In this document: positions 54,609-64,000 of the stretch, piece by piece
Layout of the letters: the number at the start of each line of letters is the position of its first letter
Position numbering within the stretch: position 1 is the first letter of the stretch
DNA from: Prochilodus magdalenae
Lineage: Eukaryota; Chordata; Actinopteri; Characiformes; Prochilodontidae
NCBI GenBank assembly: GCA_024036415.1
Contig: JAMWET010000477.1
Location: 540,001-604,000 of the forward strand
Reading direction: 5' to 3'
DNA: 64,000 nucleotides
Notes under the pieces: generated by a model
Told to the model about the DNA's origin: nothing
Database searches by the model: none
The model's input: only the letters and a program-made list of their open reading frames with translations
Translations under genes and position numbers: made by a program

Positions 54609-56936
54609 TCTCTGGAGGCGTGGAGGAGACAGATTGGAGCAGAAATCAGCTCAGGTAATTTTCCAGCACACAGACACTGATTACTGCACGGCCCACAGGA
54701 ACTTTCCTCCAGTGCCCGCTAACGGGGTGTGTGCGTGTGTGTGTGTGTGCGTGTGCCGCTTACTTCAGTCACCAACAGATTGGTTTTAAAGTCTCAGTGG
54801 AGAACTTAGACACTCACAAGCAGAGAGACATACTTCCTCTAGTCTCTCTCCCTCCCCCTTTCTTTGGAGTGTTAGGAAAGAGGGATGAGGCAGAGGTGTG
54901 GTGGCTCTGTGCTTGTGTGTGTGTCTGGTCTTGTCGTGACAGGAATGGCATCAGGGGTCCGTGCAGAAACACACTCAGTCACACAGAAACACTAACTGTA
55001 GGCAGAGGTGAAAATGGCTAGGTTTTGGGGGGTGGGGGGTTATTGATCCTAAAATGCCTGTTTCTGATGCAGTTTTACATCCAAATACACCTCAAAATGG
55101 CCTTTCCATTAAACAGCTTTCATAGTCAACCTATGCTTGAACCTAATCTATTTCCAGAATTAAAAATAAAAGGATATTTCTAGAGTTGAAAATTTGCATT
55201 AAGGGTCTCAGATCTGTTGCCAATTTTAAATGTTGCAAATAAGTCTGTGTAGGCATTGCTATCAGAGATATTTGTTTATTAATGCTTTGATCAAACACAT
55301 ATGAAAACTGTTTATTTGCAACCTTAAACCTATTTAATATGATTAAAAAGTCATACACATTCTAAAAAAAACAATTTCTAAAACAATTAAACTCACATCT
55401 CTATAGAAAAACACCTTTGAAAGGTTAATGGAACTTTTAATTAAAACTACCAACATAAGATCAGACAATCAGGCAGAAACTATGAAGCAACATGTCAAAT
55501 GTTTCCCAAAACAACCACTAATGCATGAGAAAGTACCTCTTAGTTCCTCTTTCATGATATATATAGTCACAAAGGTTCAGTGTCCATTTACTTTTACATT
55601 AGATGCATAAATATTGAGTGACCATGCCCACAGTCAATGGTTGCCATTAACATCACTTATTCCTCTGTCAAATATTCGAGACTAACGTATTCACTAACAT
55701 AAGCTCACCGTCTTTTCATTAACAAACACACCAATCATTCAACAACATTTAATTCACTGAACAGACTACATATAAATTCTTCACACACAGTGGATTTGTT
55801 AAATCCAGATTCATTCTGTTTTATTCATAGAATTTTATGGGAGATTAACACTCATTCAGTTATGTATGTGTAAAGATTTGATTGATACTATACACTCTAC
55901 ATATCAGGGTCTTCCTTGGTATGAAGAGAAATTTCAGTCTAATTAAGGATGAAGAAGTGTCTTTCCTATTTTCCTGTATGTAAACCGAATATGTACATGT
56001 AGGGCCCTATATATTATAACAAAGTTAACCATAGCTGTGCTTCAACAAAAATTTTTAAAAGGAACTTTACTAAGTCCTGTAGGTTTCTTCTGTTTTTCTC
56101 AGGTTTTGCTGCATTTCAGGGACATTACTGCACTGAAAATGTGCAAAAACAAATACACATACACACAGGCTTACATGTGTTTGAAGATGGATTCTTTTTT
56201 TCCTGTCCCTCCCTTTTCTCGCTTTCATCCCAATTAAGTGGCTCTTTAGAGGAGATTTACAGTAGATGATGGGAATCCGCTCACTTTAATGTTGAAAGAT
56301 TGAGGTTTTTCAGCTCTTTTCCATACTGTTGGCCTTTCTGTTGTGCCTCAAGCACCTCTGCGTCTCCACACGTTTAAAATCGAATCAAACCACATCAGTC
56401 ACCACATTCATTCACCTCTTTTCCTCTACTTTGTCTCCTCCTCCTGTCTGTAACACTTTTGCTCACATCACTTCAGGTCACTTGCGAAGAAAGTGCAGAT
56501 TCTAGATTCAGAAGAGATATTTTGTTTATATCTGAATTATTAATCTAATATAAGTTATTCCTGTGTGTGTGCAGTCTAGAGTTTTGGAAAGAAAAAACAA
56601 TGTTTGCATTTTTGCCATGTTCTTGTCATTTTTCATTGGCATCAAAACACAAAAAGTTCAGAAGTGCGTACAAAGAGTCTAAATGTAATTCATTATTTTA
56701 TTAACTGTGTAGTGTTTATTTACTGGTTATTTAATCACATTTAAACAATAAAGGGACAAAAATAACTCACTCTTCCTCTGTCCCACAGTTGCGTGTGTGT
56801 GTGTGAGTGTAAAATGAGTTTTCCTGAACTCTATTAAAGCGCCACTGCTTTCTCCCCTGGGCTGGATTTGCATCGCTGCTGAGGCTTCTTCTTTTTACCC
56901 CCCACCAAAACTCCTCAGAGACGAAAACACACCACA

Positions 56937-56940
<4 letters not shown>
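54609..56940. other. unique intergenic DNA, no gene
   Basis: GT run at 54726-54750. G6-T-G6 at 55026-55038. The remainder is AT-rich with no transposon termini or exon recognised. Confidence 0.45.

Positions 56941-56978
<38 letters not shown>
56941..56978. repeat. (CA)n microsatellite
   Basis: Perfect CA repeats, 19 units. Confidence 0.95.
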
Positions 56979-56980
<2 letters not shown>

Positions 56981-56999
56981 ATATTGCCCACTCAGACTC

Positions 57000-57310
57000 C
57001 CCCCAACCACAGCTACTGCCCCCTGATCATCAGAACGAAGGGAGAATATTGCGAACGACACAGCCAAATCAACTGTAAATAGCGGGGTAATTTGATTGAC
57101 ATCTGGACGGCAGTGACAGCGCATTTAGCCGAGTGCAGAAAACGGCAGCTTTCCCTGTAAATCACTTTCTGTCCGGTGGGGCCTCCGCCAGATTATAATT
57201 GCTTGTCCTTCCTCTCCGTGCAATTTCCCCATTAGTGCGACCAGCAGTGTCTCATTTAAAGCAAGGTTGTCTCCTACATATTGACGTGCCACCATGCATT
57301 TAACCCTTTC
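57000..57310. promoter_or_regulatory. strongest candidate conserved enhancer
   Basis: About 300 bp of dense, non-repetitive, CpG-retaining sequence. TGATTGACA at 57093-57101 is a PBX/HOX-type composite site. CAGATTATAATTGCTTG (57189) and CCCATTAGTGCGACC (57228) hold homeodomain cores. The texture resembles deeply conserved developmental enhancers in gene deserts. Frames on the minus strand (57125-57370) are not credible as coding. No alignment was possible. Confidence 0.42.
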
Positions 57311-57854
57311 CTGGCTCGCCTGGAGGAAAAAAGGGGACATTAATAGAGGCTTTTTGCTGAACTCGTGCATTTCTGAGGCTGAAAATATTCATGAAATGCA
57401 CATCCACGGAGGAACGGTATTAAAGCTGATGCGTTCCTTTGTGTCTGACCCTTAAGAAATGGAATATTCCTTGTGAATATCCAACATCCTGTCGAGAAAT
57501 GTCTGACACAATCAGAAGCCGACCAGATCATTTTGTGACAGTTCTGAGACTGACCTTTAACCTCTTAAACCCTGAGGGCCCATATGTGGGGTCTTCAATT
57601 CTTCACTTTCAGAATGAACTGAATACTAAACCTAAGGTTTAAGGCTTTATTCTAATTGCTGACTTATCCCTAAAGACTTCCAAGTTTATGAACATGAGAT
57701 TTTTCTATGTTAAAGTGTTTTTGGACAGTGACAAGTTGGAAAGTGACACTGTTTTTGAAAAACAGTCCTTCTAATGAGGGGCTTCAGCTGCTTAATACTT
57801 CAGAGAAAAGCATTGCCAGTAAAACTGACATGAGGTGTCTAATGCCGCATATAA
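57311..57854. other. unique DNA, no gene
   Basis: 57555-57610 (CTTAAACCCTGAGGGCCCAT) resembles words found in teleost dispersed repeats but cannot be classified. Confidence 0.35.
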
Positions 57855-57905
57855 GCCTAAAGCCATCGTGTCCTATGCCAAGCATCAGCTAGAGATAAAG
57901 CTAAA
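57855..57905 (+). pseudogene. short Tc1-like transposase remnant
   Basis: AAGCCTAAAGCCATCGTGTC then TATGCCAAGCATCAGCTAGA resembles the AAGCCTAAG...ATGCCAAGCGTCGGCTGGAG stretch at the junction between the DNA-binding and catalytic domains of a Tc1-like transposase (recalled). Only about 50 bp is recognisable and the frame is not intact. Confidence 0.4.
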
Positions 57906-59147
57906 GTAATTGCTGGGTTGAAAGTCCTATTTTGCAGTTCAATTTGTCGCTTGAGGTGTTCACTTATGCTGGTTTCCGAATTAAAGAGTTAAACAGGCTG
58001 TTTTGTTACTGTGCTGTTAGGACCATTTTGATTGGGTGCCTTAGTGGAAGCACCCAGAGAGGATTCACTTTGTGAATGGGTGGGACTAAATTGCTGTAGA
58101 CTGAATAAGTGGTTGTATGTAAATATGTTGAATCTTTTGATGTTGCATAACAACTGAATCTAAAATGGGCTGTTTCTCTTGCTTAGGTTCTGTATTTGAA
58201 CTGTACGGCCTCAGTAGTAATAGGTGTGTTTTGAAAATTAACTACATTTGTACCTCAGATGCCTCTGTTTCAAGAAAGCATGACAATTTAACAGGTCTGA
58301 TTACATGCATAGTCATTGTTTCTTCCTCACAGTCATAGAGAGTTTCGTGGTTTTGGGTCTTGGTTCCTCTCAGTGGTTTTGCTGCCACAGACTCTGATGC
58401 TCATTTAGGACCTCCGCCCACATTTCTGGATTGCAACTGTTTTGTTTTGTGCCCATGCAAATCACACTAAACTGAATGGACTCAGATGTGACCTATCTAT
58501 GAGACATCATTAACTTTTTTTTAACCCCTTAATTGATCAGAATCCATTGAAGGGCTCAGACCTCTGTTCCTCCCTCTATGCTATAAGAATAACCTAAGTA
58601 GATTGCATCATTTTCCACATAATTCCTCAGCAATAATCCCTTGAATATAACAGGGATAGGAATGTAGGAGGTTAATACCACCACTGTACCAAGAGAACCG
58701 AGTAACTGTGAAAAGTTGTTATGATAAAATTCCGCAGACACTGAAGCTCAGATTAAAGCAGCTGCTCTGTCGCAGATGTTAAACATTCAAGCCCAGGCTG
58801 CCCACACCCAGAAGCTGCTAATGCTGTGTGTCATGTCGCTCTATAAGGTGATTTCAGAGATGACAAGCTGGGGCAGGCAGGGCAAAGTGCTGAGCAGATC
58901 AAACACACTCCTGACACACACATTAAACCCACTGCAGGGAACATCCAGACACACCCAGCACGGGACTGCAGCCCAGAGGACAGAATATTTCATTTTGTTT
59001 CTCAATGGTGCTTCTACCTTAATCTTCTACTTTGTGTCATTGCCCATTTTATTACACTGCAGGTTTACAATTCAGACTGTAGCCCAGCTATTACTGAGCA
59101 ACCTTTAAGCCCCCACCTACCCAGACGTTAAATGGATATTAAATGGG
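57906..59147. other. unique or decayed repeat DNA, no gene
   Basis: TGGGTGCCTTAGTGGAAGCACCCA at 58035-58058 (given here as arms TGGGTGC and GCACCCA) is a 7-bp hairpin with a 10-nt loop. No other feature is supported. Confidence 0.4.
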
Positions 59148-59265
59148 TTTTGGGTCATTCTCAGTATAGCCGTGACTGACCAGGGTAGTGGGCTTTGCAT
59201 TAGACATGTCAGTGCCATCGCTAGGCTGAAAGTGGTCCACTACCCAAACCATACTACCAAAAGCA
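59148..59265. mobile_element. DNA-transposon relic, family X copy 3
   Basis: TTGCATTAGACATGTCAGTG (59196) followed by CATCGCTAGGCTGAAAGTGG and TCCACTACCCAAACCATACT matches the half of family X also seen at 18864-18905 (GTCAGCATCACTGCTAGGTT). A fragment only; no termini. Confidence 0.55.
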
Positions 59266-61246
59266 AGTCTGTCATTGATCATTGGTGAACATGTTTCCAA
59301 CAGCTAATTAAACTGATCATTCATATATTTTTCTTATATACTCTTCATATGCTGATTTAATTCATGTCATTGCATTAAGGATTTCCAGTTGTTTATGGTG
59401 GTTTTAAAGAAGGCAAAGACATTATTTTGGATAATGGATAAATGTTTTTGGACAGCAGTGATGTAAAGGTGCTAAATGTCTTTATTTTCAGCCAGAAAAT
59501 CCTGATTAAGAAAGGAGCTTGAATATGATTCAAATAGAGAAGTATAAAACTGCTCACTGTGTATATTAAAAAGCAGATGTTATCCCAGCATTCACTTTTC
59601 TCCTTTCTCTCCCATCATGCTCTCCTGCCCATCCTCTTCCACACCCTCTGTGCCTCCTATGCTGTCATTCTTCAGGTAAGTGTCCCACCCACATGCTCAC
59701 CTGGCAGGCAGGTAAGTGATGTGGCTCGAGCACAGAGCAATGTGTTCTGTTAACATGTCGCGAATGCTGTAGGCCTAGTGGTTCATGTTTAATTCAGAAA
59801 GGGCCCCTCGTTCTCTCGCTTTCTCCCTCTCTCCTCTCTTTCTTTTCTCTTCTGAGACTGAGCCGGGAGCATTGCCGTGGGCGACCCGGCCAGCAGCGCG
59901 ATGAGAAAGCAAAGACGCCTCAGTTCAGTCACACATGTGAACATCAAATCAGAGTGCAGGGACACTTGACTCTGTGTGTGTGCATGTCTGGGTGTGTATC
60001 TGTGTATTTTCTATCTGCAGAACATGACAGTAATGGAGGTGAGTAAGGAATGTAATGTGAGGTGATTGCGACTGCTCTGCCATCTGTGTAATATTTAAAC
60101 TGTTCCTATAGGAGGGGTGCTCTGACCAGCACAATGTAACCACATTTTTTTCTTACATGCTTTTTAAATAGAAAACCGTTTCTGTCAGGGAGAGATTTTT
60201 TTTTATCCATCCATTTATCCATTTATCCATTTCAGAATTAACATATTGCGTCTACAAGGCCATGAAAACTAAATAAATAAAGAAAGAAAATTAAATAAAT
60301 TGATAAAAATGTATTTATGGCCAGGTCTTATTATAAATATAACTTTAGAGGCCCTGTAGAGTTTAAGAAAACGAGTTAGTACTCGTTCAAAAAGTATGTG
60401 ATTATTTCAGTATAAGTTTTTTGAGAAAATTAGGCATTCATTTGACATTATATGTAGAAATAAAAAAAAGTGATTAACTTTCTGTTTTGAAACGTGTTCA
60501 TTTTCAGCATGTGGAAACTTGTAGCTTTAGGAAAATGTTTCAAACGGTGCTTTTAACAGTCACTGGAGGAAACAACCTGTTCAGGCAAAGCCTTTTCTTT
60601 GATATTAGGAATTAGGACACAGACATTTGAAACATCATTTCACTTAAACCTTTCCTTTTGATTTCCTTCATCAATTTAAGAATATTGTGACATTATGTCA
60701 ACAGTTTCTGTCTTAACAAAGGAAGTAAATGTAAAAAAAAAGGCATAAACAATAGCAGTTGAGCTTTTCACAAGTGTTAAACGATGCATTGGCAGTGTCA
60801 CTATCAGCTGGGGTAAAATGGAGTAGGTGCCTCAGGGTTTTGCACTTTGCTGTGCCTGTTGTAAGTGGAGGTATATGGTATTTAGCCATATTAAATCTGT
60901 GCCTAATATAAACCACACAGAGACATATCTGTTGAGTACCAACATTTTTGCCTATTGCTCCTCTCTCCCTTTCTCCCTTTCAGCTGAGTGTTGGCTGAAC
61001 TAAAGCTCTAGGTAGAGTGTGTGCAGGGAGGTGTGTGTTCATTCACACACAGGGCACGCGTGTATCACTCCAAGGACCTCCAGTATGTGTCTGTGTGTGT
61101 GTCACAGGCTCTGTCTGAAGTGTCTGAAAGTGTGTGTCCATGGAGAGAGTTATATGTATGTGTGTGTGTAACAGCAGCAGCCTGGGGCCTTAACCTGGAA
61201 CACAACATGTGCTCTGTGTGCAGAACAACTCACAACAGTGTCATAT
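59266..61246. other. unique intergenic DNA, no gene
   Basis: Pyrimidine patch at 59810-59850, short (ATCC/ATTT) run at 60206-60232 and imperfect GT runs at 61089-61103 and 61155-61170. No exon or transposon recognised. Confidence 0.45.
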
Positions 61247-61248
61247 AA

Positions 61249-61281
<33 letters not shown>
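61247..61281. repeat. (CA)n microsatellite
   Basis: CA repeats, near-perfect. Confidence 0.93.
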
Positions 61282-61285
<4 letters not shown>

Positions 61286-61344
61286 GTGTCCACAGGCTAT
61301 TTAAACTGATATTATATCAACCATAAAATCATAACACAATGCCA

Positions 61345-61660
61345 GTATGTTTATCTCTGTAAGATCTCAGTCTGTTTCTCTGTGTGTATCTAAATCTCAC
61401 TCTGTATCTCTCTATATATCTTTATCTCAATCTGTCTTTATCTTCATCTCAATCTATATCTCTACATGTATCATTATTTCCAGCTCAGTATGTATCTCTT
61501 TTCCAATCTGTATCTGTATCTCTGTCTCTATCTGTATTTCTATTCCTAGCTGTAGCCTAATTTCTATCTCTATCTCTGTATGTATGTCTGTCTCAATCTG
61601 TATCTACATTTCTTTCTTAATTTCTTTCTCTGTCTTGCTTTAGATTTTCTATCTATATAA
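61345..61660. repeat. degenerate ATCTGTATCTCT-type array
   Basis: TCTGTATCTCTATCTCAATC-like words of 6 or 12 bp repeat imperfectly across about 315 bp. The 98-codon Ser/Ile frame is its translation. Confidence 0.85.
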
Positions 61661-62111
61661 TATCTCTGCTACTGACTAATATGTGGGTGCAAATGTAAAA
61701 GGCGTCAGGGCTGGTTATAACAATCACAAGAGACATAATATCCATTAAAAAAATCTATTAGGTTTAGGAATTGATAAGCAAGAGGGGTTAAAAATGTAGA
61801 AAAAAAGCTGATTTTGAAAAATCATATAAAAAAATATAATGCAGATTATGTATATTACAGCATTGCAGATTAAAACCTAGCCATACAGACAATTTAACAA
61901 CATACAAACAATCTGAAAAAATGAAAGGACCAAAATCCTCATTACTTTCTGTAGTGTCTTACCACCTTGCCCTACACTGTACCACGCACGTCTCTCTATG
62001 TAACGCTGCACTGGAGACAAACATGTGAACACACAATGCACACACAGATCTGTAGTTTGTATAGTTTAGCTATGGCTAATTGTCCTGCGCAGTCCACGAT
62101 GTGATTTTGTC
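61661..62111. other. AT-rich unique DNA
   Basis: No feature recognised. Confidence 0.45.
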
Positions 62112-62141
62112 AACACACACACACACACACACGCATGCACG

Positions 62142-62190
<49 letters not shown>
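62112..62190. repeat. (CA)n microsatellite
   Basis: CA repeats with GCATGCACGCACGC interruption near 62131. Confidence 0.95.
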
Positions 62191-62192
<2 letters not shown>

Positions 62193-62329
62193 CAGAGGCT
62201 AAATGGAAGTGGACTGGTCGTCAGCAGCAGCAGTAGTGATGGTAGTCCATTAGTTATCTGTGGCAGCACACGCAGGCCTAATGGCTCCTCAGCAATAATT
62301 GCAGTCTTTCTGCCCTTGTTTCATTCAAC

Positions 62330-62332
<3 letters not shown>
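62191..62332. other. short unique spacer
   Basis: Contains a GCA-triplet patch near 62224. No gene. Confidence 0.45.

Positions 62333-62368
<36 letters not shown>
62333..62368. repeat. (CA)n microsatellite
   Basis: Perfect CA repeats, 18 units. A C-rich block (C7-A-C6 at 62441-62454) follows 70 bp later. Confidence 0.95.
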
Positions 62369-62371
<3 letters not shown>

Positions 62372-63169
62372 CACATAGAGCATTTCTGCACTCCAGCCAC
62401 CCTAAATACCCAGTCTTCTTGGGTACAACACCCAGCACCACCCCCCCACCCCCCGTCTCACTGTCAGTCTTTCTCTGTCTGTTTCTCTGTTTTTTCTTTC
62501 TCTTTCTCCATCCATTTAGACCTATCAGTCCACCCTGGGACAAAAGCAGGAGTGAAAGCCAGTGCATTTGGAGGCTGTGGCTCTGTCTCTGTTACAATAA
62601 GAGATAAGAGTACTCTTCAAGAGAAAGTGTGTTTGTAAGTGCCTCTGTGTGTGTGTGCGGCGTGTGTGTTGTGTGTGTGATGTGTGAGTATGTGTGTTAA
62701 AATGCTACACTCCTGTGGGGCCACTCAGTCACCAGGTGGAAAGATCGGACATGATTGTGTTTTGCTGTATTTACAACTCCTTGAGTGTGTGTGTGAGCGT
62801 GTGAGCATGCGTGTGTGAGTGACCGGAATGTTGGCTGGTGCCGTGCTGTGGTGGGAGAGCAAAAACAAAATGGTGCGAGTGTTAGCAGCTGAGAAGACAG
62901 AAGAGGTGAATAAAATGGCCATAAAAAACACTGTAAAACAGTGACAGACACTTAAATCTATAGTTTTGGCAAATTGGGATTCAAATGACAGGAAATGTTC
63001 CTTTAGCTGCAATGCAAACATTTTCTGTCTTAATGATGGGGCTGTCTATGCAAATTAGATGAATCAGTGAACATGTGACACTTCATGCAGTTAAAGAAAA
63101 ATAAAAATGCTCTTAATCCTTGCTGTCACCTAAATGTTGTTTCCTCAGAATTCTTTCTTTGTCCTTGTT
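62369..63169. other. unique DNA with GT runs
   Basis: GT-rich at 62647-62697 and 62784-62820. Frames on both strands lack domains. No gene. Confidence 0.45.
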
Positions 63170-63735
63170 CACTCCCAGTCCGGATTCTCTCCTACTCCAT
63201 TCCCTCCTAAATTCCACAATCCATGCTCCCTCCTAGTGTATACTCGTCCCTACTCTCCTAATCAATTCTGTTAATCCATACCCTCTCCTAATCCCTGAGC
63301 GCCCTCCAAATGTATGCTCTCTTGTAATCCATGCTGCCTCCTTATTCTTCTTTCTAGTCCATGCACCCTCCCTATTCATGTTTTCTTTTATTTCATGCTC
63401 TGTTCTAATTCATGCTCCCTCCTTATCCATACTTTTCCTTAATCCATCCTCCTCTTACTAATCCATGGCCCCTCATTATTAATGTTCCTTCCTTTATTTT
63501 AAGTTATACTTTCTACTAATTGATGTAACTCCATCCTGTTACACAATTCAAAATTCTATGCTCCCCCATCCATGTTTCCTCCTAAACTCCTTAAACATTC
63601 CTATTACTAATCAATTCTCTCTTCTAATTTGTGTTCCCTAATCCACACTCCCTCCTAATCCATGCTTGCATCCAATTCATGCTTTGTCGTAATGAGTGCT
63701 TGCTCTTGATTCACACTCCCTCCTAATCCATGCTC
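63170..63735. repeat. degenerate minisatellite of about 17 bp
   Basis: Imperfect copies of CTCCCTCCTAATCCATG recur throughout (clear at 63224, 63330, 63418, 63650, 63716), with variants such as TTATTCATG. Register drifts, which indicates an old array. No open frame of note. Confidence 0.85.
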
Positions 63736-64000
63736 CCCTTGTCCATTTCCAGTAGATATGGCAGACTAAATGGCTGTGCTGTGACTTCCCTCAGCAGAAG
63801 AGGTTAAAAGAAGAGTGGAGAGATGAAAAACAAGTGTGGAGTGAGTGAGTGAGTGTGTGGATGAGTGCAGAGGCACCATGGGAACACAAGGGTCTCCCTG
63901 CTCTTTCATACAAGTGGCAGCTAATAAGAGACACTCACATACTCACTAATGCTTTTGATCTCTCTCTCTCTCTTTCTCACACACACTTACTCTCTCTGTC
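63736..64000. other. unique DNA ending in pyrimidine repeats
   Basis: (GAGT)n-like patch at 63839-63856 and a CT-rich run from 63960 that continues past the window end. No gene. Confidence 0.6.

Noticed and set aside
58035..58058. Short hairpin considered as a miRNA precursor
   Set aside because: Only a 7-bp stem with a 10-nt loop, far too short for a miRNA hairpin.

Overview
The window looks like a 64-kb piece of a ray-finned fish genome. An otophysan (characin- or catfish-type) fish is my inference from the repeat families, recalled from memory. The evidence is a moderately AT-rich background, very dense dinucleotide microsatellites (CA/GT, GA/CT, TA), a tRNA-derived SINE with a teleost-type tail, LINE 3' tails that circulate in teleosts, and decayed Tc1-like DNA transposons. 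No bacterial, viral or CRISPR-like organisation is visible.

I find no protein-coding exon, tRNA, rRNA or miRNA that I would defend. Nearly all long open frames are translations of simple repeats (Thr-His, Val-Cys, Leu-Ser or Arg-Glu runs), and the rest lack recognisable domains. The window is best read as intergenic DNA or the inside of a very large intron. Several compact, CpG-retaining or homeodomain-site-rich blocks look like candidate conserved non-coding elements: about 14.7-15.3, 26.1-26.3, 28.6-29.0, 38.5-38.9, 47.75-47.9, 50.2-50.5 and 57.0-57.3 kb.

Layout. 0-6.5 kb: a 23-bp minisatellite with a 92-bp higher-order period, CA-rich DNA, a minus-strand SINE with target-site duplication, and a compound CTAT/GT microsatellite. 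6.5-14 kb: unique DNA, a GA/CT fold-back pair, then a patchwork of diverged duplications around a tandem array whose unit comes from a LINE 3' region. 14.7-15.3 kb: a CpG-rich candidate regulatory or promoter block with a small ORF. 17-19 kb: GA run, AATTAG hexamer satellite and a DNA-transposon relic. 24.7-28.5 kb: long pyrimidine tracts. 29.9-37.3 kb: transposon cemetery (two Tc1-like fossils, opposed LINE tails, duplicated repeats, a MITE-like block). 39.4-42.4 kb: (GA)n followed by a pyrimidine tract of about 2.4 kb. 42.9-46.4 kb: a MITE sitting in a TA microsatellite, then a possible 2.4-kb hAT-like element with a CpG-containing, promoter-like interior. 46-64 kb: mostly unique AT-rich DNA with more microsatellites, a CA/GT fold-back pair, a candidate enhancer near 57 kb and a 17-bp minisatellite near the end.

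There is no gene network to describe. The most distinctive content is repeat biology: a LINE-tail-derived minisatellite inside a chimeric duplication, the giant polypyrimidine tract, and the possible hAT-like island with a weak THAP-like first exon. All family names rest on recalled sequence similarity and need a database search. The repeat structures themselves (periods, inverted repeats, duplications) are read directly from the sequence.
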